A DNA stretch of 7,786 bases, taken from Gemmatimonadota bacterium (GTDB taxonomy: Bacteria; Gemmatimonadota; Gemmatimonadetes; Palauibacterales; Palauibacteraceae). Numbering within the stretch: the stretch's first letter is position 1; each line of letters starts with the position of its first letter. Where the stretch lies: the NCBI GenBank assembly GCA_013042495.1, contig JABDQB010000203.1, positions 1 to 7,786 of the forward strand, in the 5' to 3' direction. The notes under the pieces were generated by a model. The model saw only the letters and a program-made list of their open reading frames with translations. It did no database searches and was not told where the DNA came from. Positions 5,311 to 7,786 of this stretch are shown here, one piece after another. The position numbers were made by a program, and so were the translations under genes.

Positions 5311-6750
5311 ATGGAAACCAGAGTGCTAATCATGCAGCTCGCCTACCTTGTCTCGGCGGTGCTGTTCATACTCGGGCTGAAGCGTCTCAGCCATCCGGAC
5401 ACCGCGCGTGGCGGGAACCGGCTGGCGGCGATCGGCATGTTGCTCGCAATCGTTGCCACGCTGGTCGGGGAACAGATCCTCACCTGGCAGTGGATCATTG
5501 GCGGCCTGCTCATCGGCAGCGTGGTCGGCGGATTCATGGCGCGTTTCGTCAAGATGACCGCGATGCCGCAGATGGTAGGCCTGTTCAACGGATTCGGCGG
5601 CCTGGCCTCCGGTCTCGTGGCGGCGGCCGAATACCTGCGCTACTCGATGGGCGTGGCCGGGACCGCCGAGGTCCCGGTGGACGCCTCCATCTCGATCATG
5701 CTCGGCACACTGATCGGCGCCGTGACCTTCTCCGGCAGCCTGATCGCGTTCGGAAAGCTGCAGGGCATCGTGACCGAGAAGGCGGTGCGATACCCGGCCC
5801 AGCAGTTCCTGAATGCCTTGCTGTTCCTGGGCATTCTGGCCGTAATGGCCTATCTCACCGTCATGACGCCGGGGGCCATCGCAGGCGCGGACACGAGCAC
5901 TGTGAACATCATGTACTACGCCCTGTGGGGCGCGGCGATGCTGCTCGGGGTGCTGCTGGTGATCCCGATCGGCGGGGCCGACATGCCGGTCGTCGTATCG
6001 CTGCTGAACTCCTACTCCGGCCTCGCGGCGTCGGCGGCCGGATTCGTCCTCAACAACAACGTCCTGATCATTTCCGGCGCGTTGGTCGGAGCTTCGGGCC
6101 TGATCCTCACCCGGATCATGTGCAAGGCGATGAACCGGTCGCTGGCCAACGTGATCTTCGGGTCGTTCGGACAGGTGGCGGGCAAGGAACTCGTCAAGGG
6201 CGAAAAGCGCACCATGGCCGATGTGAACGACGTGCAGGCGGACGACGTGGCCATGCTGCTCGCCTACGCCAAGCAAGTCGTCGTCGTGCCGGGTTATGGC
6301 CTCGCGGTGGCGCAGGCGCAGCACAAGCTCCGCGAGCTGTGCGACAACCTCGAGAGCCGGGGTGTGTCCGTGAAGTACGTCGTTCACCCGGTTGCCGGCC
6401 GAATGCCCGGACACATGAACGTCCTGCTGGCCGAGGCGAACGTTCCCTACAACCAGCTGTACGAGCCGGAGGATGTGAACCCGGACATCGCCAACGTGGA
6501 CGCCTGCCTGGTCGTGGGCGCGAACGACGTGGTGAATCCCGCCGCACGGGACGAGCCGGCCAGCGACCTGTACGGCATGCCGATCATCGAGGTGGACCGC
6601 GCGAAGCACACCGTGGTCATGAAGCGGAGCCTGAACCCGGGTTTCGCGGGCCTCGACAATGAGCTGTTCTACCTCAGGAACACGATGATGCTGTTCGGCG
6701 ACGCGGCCGACTCCATTGGACGGATCCTGGAGGAAGTCAAGCAGTTGTAG
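5311..6750 (+). CDS. pntB: NAD(P) transhydrogenase subunit beta (membrane domain II and NADP(H)-binding domain III)
   Basis: The 479-residue subunit is full length (E. coli PntB is about 462). Residues 1-275 hold the multi-spanning membrane part, with MTAMPQMVGLFNGFGGLAS (82-100), GAVTFSGSLIAFGKLQG (136-152), GGADMPVVVSLLNSYSGLAA (221-240; Asp224 corresponds to E. coli betaAsp213) and IMCKAMNRSL (269-278). After a linker comes the NADP(H)-binding domain III: VPGYGLAVAQAQ (326-337), HPVAGRMPGHMNVLLAEA (359-376), GANDVVNPAA (403-412) and KRSLNPGFAG (438-447; Lys438/Arg439 meet the 2'-phosphate). Proton influx drives NADH + NADP+ to NAD+ + NADPH. The ATG at 5311 has GAGG (5300-5303) 7 bases upstream; an in-frame ATG at 5332 has none. 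The gene follows pntAB by 19 bases and ends the operon at a strong hairpin. Oddity: Asn93 replaces E. coli betaHis91, and residues 29-337 contain no histidine. Confidence 0.98.
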   Translation: METRVLIMQLAYLVSAVLFILGLKRLSHPDTARGGNRLAAIGMLLAIVATLVGEQILTWQWIIGGLLIGSVVGGFMARFVKMTAMPQMVGLFNGFGGLASGLVAAAEYLRYSMGVAGTAEVPVDASISIMLGTLIGAVTFSGSLIAFGKLQGIVTEKAVRYPAQQFLNALLFLGILAVMAYLTVMTPGAIAGADTSTVNIMYYALWGAAMLLGVLLVIPIGGADMPVVVSLLNSYSGLAASAAGFVLNNNVLIISGALVGASGLILTRIMCKAMNRSLANVIFGSFGQVAGKELVKGEKRTMADVNDVQADDVAMLLAYAKQVVVVPGYGLAVAQAQHKLRELCDNLESRGVSVKYVVHPVAGRMPGHMNVLLAEANVPYNQLYEPEDVNPDIANVDACLVVGANDVVNPAARDEPASDLYGMPIIEVDRAKHTVVMKRSLNPGFAGLDNELFYLRNTMMLFGDAADSIGRILEEVKQL

Positions 6751-6759
6751 TCCAGCGGA

Positions 6760-6794
6760 CGCCGCCTCTCTTCGTTTCGCGGGGAGAGGCGGCG
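6760..6794 (+). terminator. Terminator-like hairpin closing the pnt operon
   Basis: Ten bases after the pntB stop, CGCCGCCTCTC (6760-6770) pairs perfectly with GAGAGGCGGCG (6784-6794). Two G-U pairs, a C-G and a G-C extend the stem to 15 bp with the loop TTTCG (6775-6779). It is the strongest hairpin in the window and sits exactly where a terminator is expected. The following ATCCCTCCCACCTT is pyrimidine-rich but not a T-run, so termination may be only partly intrinsic, or the hairpin may protect the mRNA 3' end. Confidence 0.7.
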
Positions 6795-6853
6795 ATCCCT
6801 CCCACCTTGAATCGGGTCGCCGGTGGCGGACTCGCCATCCCGAGCTTTAAGTT

Positions 6854-6859
6854 TATAAT
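6854..6859 (+). promoter_or_regulatory. Candidate -10 element (TATAAT) for the lipoprotein/receptor genes
   Basis: A perfect TATAAT sits inside TTTAAGTTTATAATTAGATC (6846-6865), the only strongly AT-rich island in a GC-rich window. It is 84 bases before the lipoprotein ATG and just beyond the pnt terminator hairpin. No TTGACA-like -35 is seen 16-18 bases upstream, so an activator or a lineage-specific -35 would be needed. A start site near 6866 would give a leader of about 75 bases. Confidence 0.6.
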
Positions 6860-6942
6860 TAGATCTTGTGCCGGCGGCGCCTTGCGAGCGTTTGCGGCCG
6901 ATCCGAGGACCTTCAGGCAACCCATTCATGTGAGAGTTGATG

Positions 6943-7371
6943 ATGACGAGACGCTCCCTCCGCGCGCTTACGGTATTGTCCATCGTGGCCCTTGGCGGTC
7001 TTGCCACCGCCTGCGGCAACGATGACGAGGGCACGGATCCGCCCGCTGCTACGGATCTTTCGGGCGCGTACGTACTGGTTTCGGTCACGCAGGGAGGCGT
7101 CACGCTGACTCCGACGGAAGGCGCATCCGGCACCCTGACGCTTACGGCGACCACCTACTTGCTCAGCGTTACGGTTCCCAGTCAGGCCGGCCCGGTTACC
7201 ACCGAGGATAGCGGCACGTACCAGACGTCCGGCAACAACTGGACGCAGGAGTCGGATAACGCGGGCGGCTTCCAGGGTGTCGGGACGTTCACGCTCGTGG
7301 GCGGAACGCTGACGGTCGACGTGACCACCGCCGGAATTCAGGTGGTGAGCGTGTGGAGCAACACCAACTGA
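6943..7371 (+). CDS. Small lipoprotein with lipocalin-like all-beta pattern
   Basis: A 142-residue protein. The N-terminus MTRRSLRALTVLSIVALGGLATAC is a lipoprotein-type signal (Arg at 3, 4 and 7, then a hydrophobic core) ending at Cys24; Leu-Ala-Thr-Ala-Cys is a loose lipobox. The next residues (GNDDEGTDPP) form the usual flexible acidic tether. From about residue 36 the sequence alternates as beta strands with Gly-Thr-Leu-Thr repeats (SGAYVLVSVTQGG, SGTLTLTATTYLL, SGTYQTSGNNWTQ, GTFTLVGGTLTVDV), resembling small lipocalin-like domains; there are no catalytic residues. It is probably anchored in the outer membrane. The ATG at 6943 has GAGAG (6932-6936) 6 bases upstream; ATG at 6940 and TTG at 6937 are in frame but too close to it. 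It lies downstream of the TATAAT island and 17 bases before the TonB receptor gene, so the two are probably co-transcribed. Ligand unknown. Confidence 0.82.
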   Translation: MTRRSLRALTVLSIVALGGLATACGNDDEGTDPPAATDLSGAYVLVSVTQGGVTLTPTEGASGTLTLTATTYLLSVTVPSQAGPVTTEDSGTYQTSGNNWTQESDNAGGFQGVGTFTLVGGTLTVDVTTAGIQVVSVWSNTN

Positions 7372-7388
7372 CACACGGGGGCACACCC

Positions 7389-7786
7389 ATGCCCGCAAGT
7401 GGCGTCGGCCGAGCCTTCGTGGCCCTGTTCACCGGGCGGTCTGTCCGGGTCATGCTGGCGGCCTTGTGGGTCGTGACCGGGGCCCAGGATCTCCGGGCCC
7501 AGGCCGGTGGCGCCATCGAAGGGTCGGTGCTCTCGACAGCGGACAGCCTGCCGGTGCGCCAGGCGACCGTGCAGGTCACGCGCACCCAGCTCGGCGTCCT
7601 GACCGGCGAATCCGGGTCGTTCCGAATCGTCCGGGTCGTTCCGGGTACGTATGCGATTCAGATCACGGCGCCGGGGTTCGAGTCGAAGATTCACTCCGAC
7701 GTGAAGGTGACCCAGGGGACGACGGCACGCGTGGTCGTCTACGTGCGGCCCAGTGTCATCAACGTTCCCGGACTCGTGGTGACCGC
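7389..7786 (+). CDS. TonB-dependent receptor with carboxypeptidase-regulatory-like domain, N-terminal part (3' end cut by window)
   Basis: The frame runs open from ATG 7389 to the window end (132 codons plus 2 bases). Residues 1-39 look like a long signal peptide: Arg at 8, 17 and 20, a hydrophobic core MLAALWVVTGA (22-32), and a likely cut near Ala37-Gln-Ala39. Residues 42-122 match a CarboxypepD_reg beta-sandwich: GAIEGSVLSTADSLPVRQA, then GESGSFRIVRVVPGTYAIQI (canonical GxFxIxxVxPGxY), then a strand rich in Val. The end, NVPGLVVTA, resembles the stretch that leads into the TonB box and plug domain, so the missing part is probably the plug and 22-strand barrel of an outer-membrane receptor. 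GGGGG (7377-7381) lies 7 bases before the ATG; an inner ATG at 7452 would leave no basic n-region. It lies 17 bases after the lipoprotein gene, suggesting receptor plus accessory lipoprotein. Substrate unknown. The alternative is another surface protein with the same N-terminal domain. Confidence 0.82.
   Translation, partial: MPASGVGRAFVALFTGRSVRVMLAALWVVTGAQDLRAQAGGAIEGSVLSTADSLPVRQATVQVTRTQLGVLTGESGSFRIVRVVPGTYAIQITAPGFESKIHSDVKVTQGTTARVVVYVRPSVINVPGLVVT

Noticed and set aside
5326..6609. 427-codon open frame on the minus strand
   Set aside because: It is antisense to pntB, whose protein is unmistakable. The antisense product is His/Arg/Gln-rich with no recognisable domain, as expected for a shadow frame in GC-rich DNA.
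1..7786. Mobile element, CRISPR, toxin-antitoxin or defence system
   Set aside because: There is no transposase, integrase, terminal repeat, spaced repeat array or nuclease-like gene. Composition appears even apart from the small AT-rich island at 6846-6865.

Overview
This GC-rich window has short intergenic gaps and carries nine protein-coding genes, two of them cut by the window edges. The 3' gene begins a TonB-dependent outer-membrane receptor with a carboxypeptidase-regulatory-like N-terminal domain, and a lipoprotein lies just before it, so the host is a Gram-negative (diderm) bacterium. The style (carboxypeptidase-regulatory TonB receptors, GC-rich genes with GTG/TTG starts, a three-subunit transhydrogenase) fits Gemmatimonadota or a similar environmental phylum. 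That placement is inference from style; there is no marker gene in the window.

Left block (3-2222, + strand): the C-terminal ~339 residues of a PLP-dependent group II amino-acid decarboxylase, a small hairpin just after its stop, a Bcp-type peroxiredoxin, and an exported DsbA-like thioredoxin-fold protein. The last two overlap by 4 bases and are probably translationally coupled. Middle block (2229-3544, - strand): a two-gene operon convergent with the left block. It encodes a secreted 193-residue protein of unknown function, then a cytosolic 241-residue protein of unknown function whose TTG start is fixed by a Shine-Dalgarno sequence that overlaps the stop codon of the gene before it. A 326-base divergent intergenic region (3545-3870) follows; it has competing GC-rich inverted repeats but no convincing gene.

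Right block (3871-6750, + strand): a complete three-gene operon for proton-translocating NAD(P) transhydrogenase, pntAA-pntAB-pntB, closed by a strong hairpin at 6760-6794. After an AT-rich promoter-like island (about 6846-6865) comes a small lipoprotein gene with a lipocalin-like all-beta pattern (6943-7371), followed 17 bases later by the start of the TonB-dependent receptor.

Functionally, the transhydrogenase uses the proton gradient to make NADPH. That NADPH can feed the thioredoxin system, which commonly recycles Bcp-type peroxiredoxins, while the DsbA-like protein handles thiols outside the cytoplasm. This redox theme is inferred from gene content, not shown. I found no complete novel system, mobile element, CRISPR array or RNA gene. 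The most notable point is that the transhydrogenase membrane domain lacks both of the mid-membrane histidines known from characterised enzymes (Ser42 in PntAB, Asn93 in PntB).
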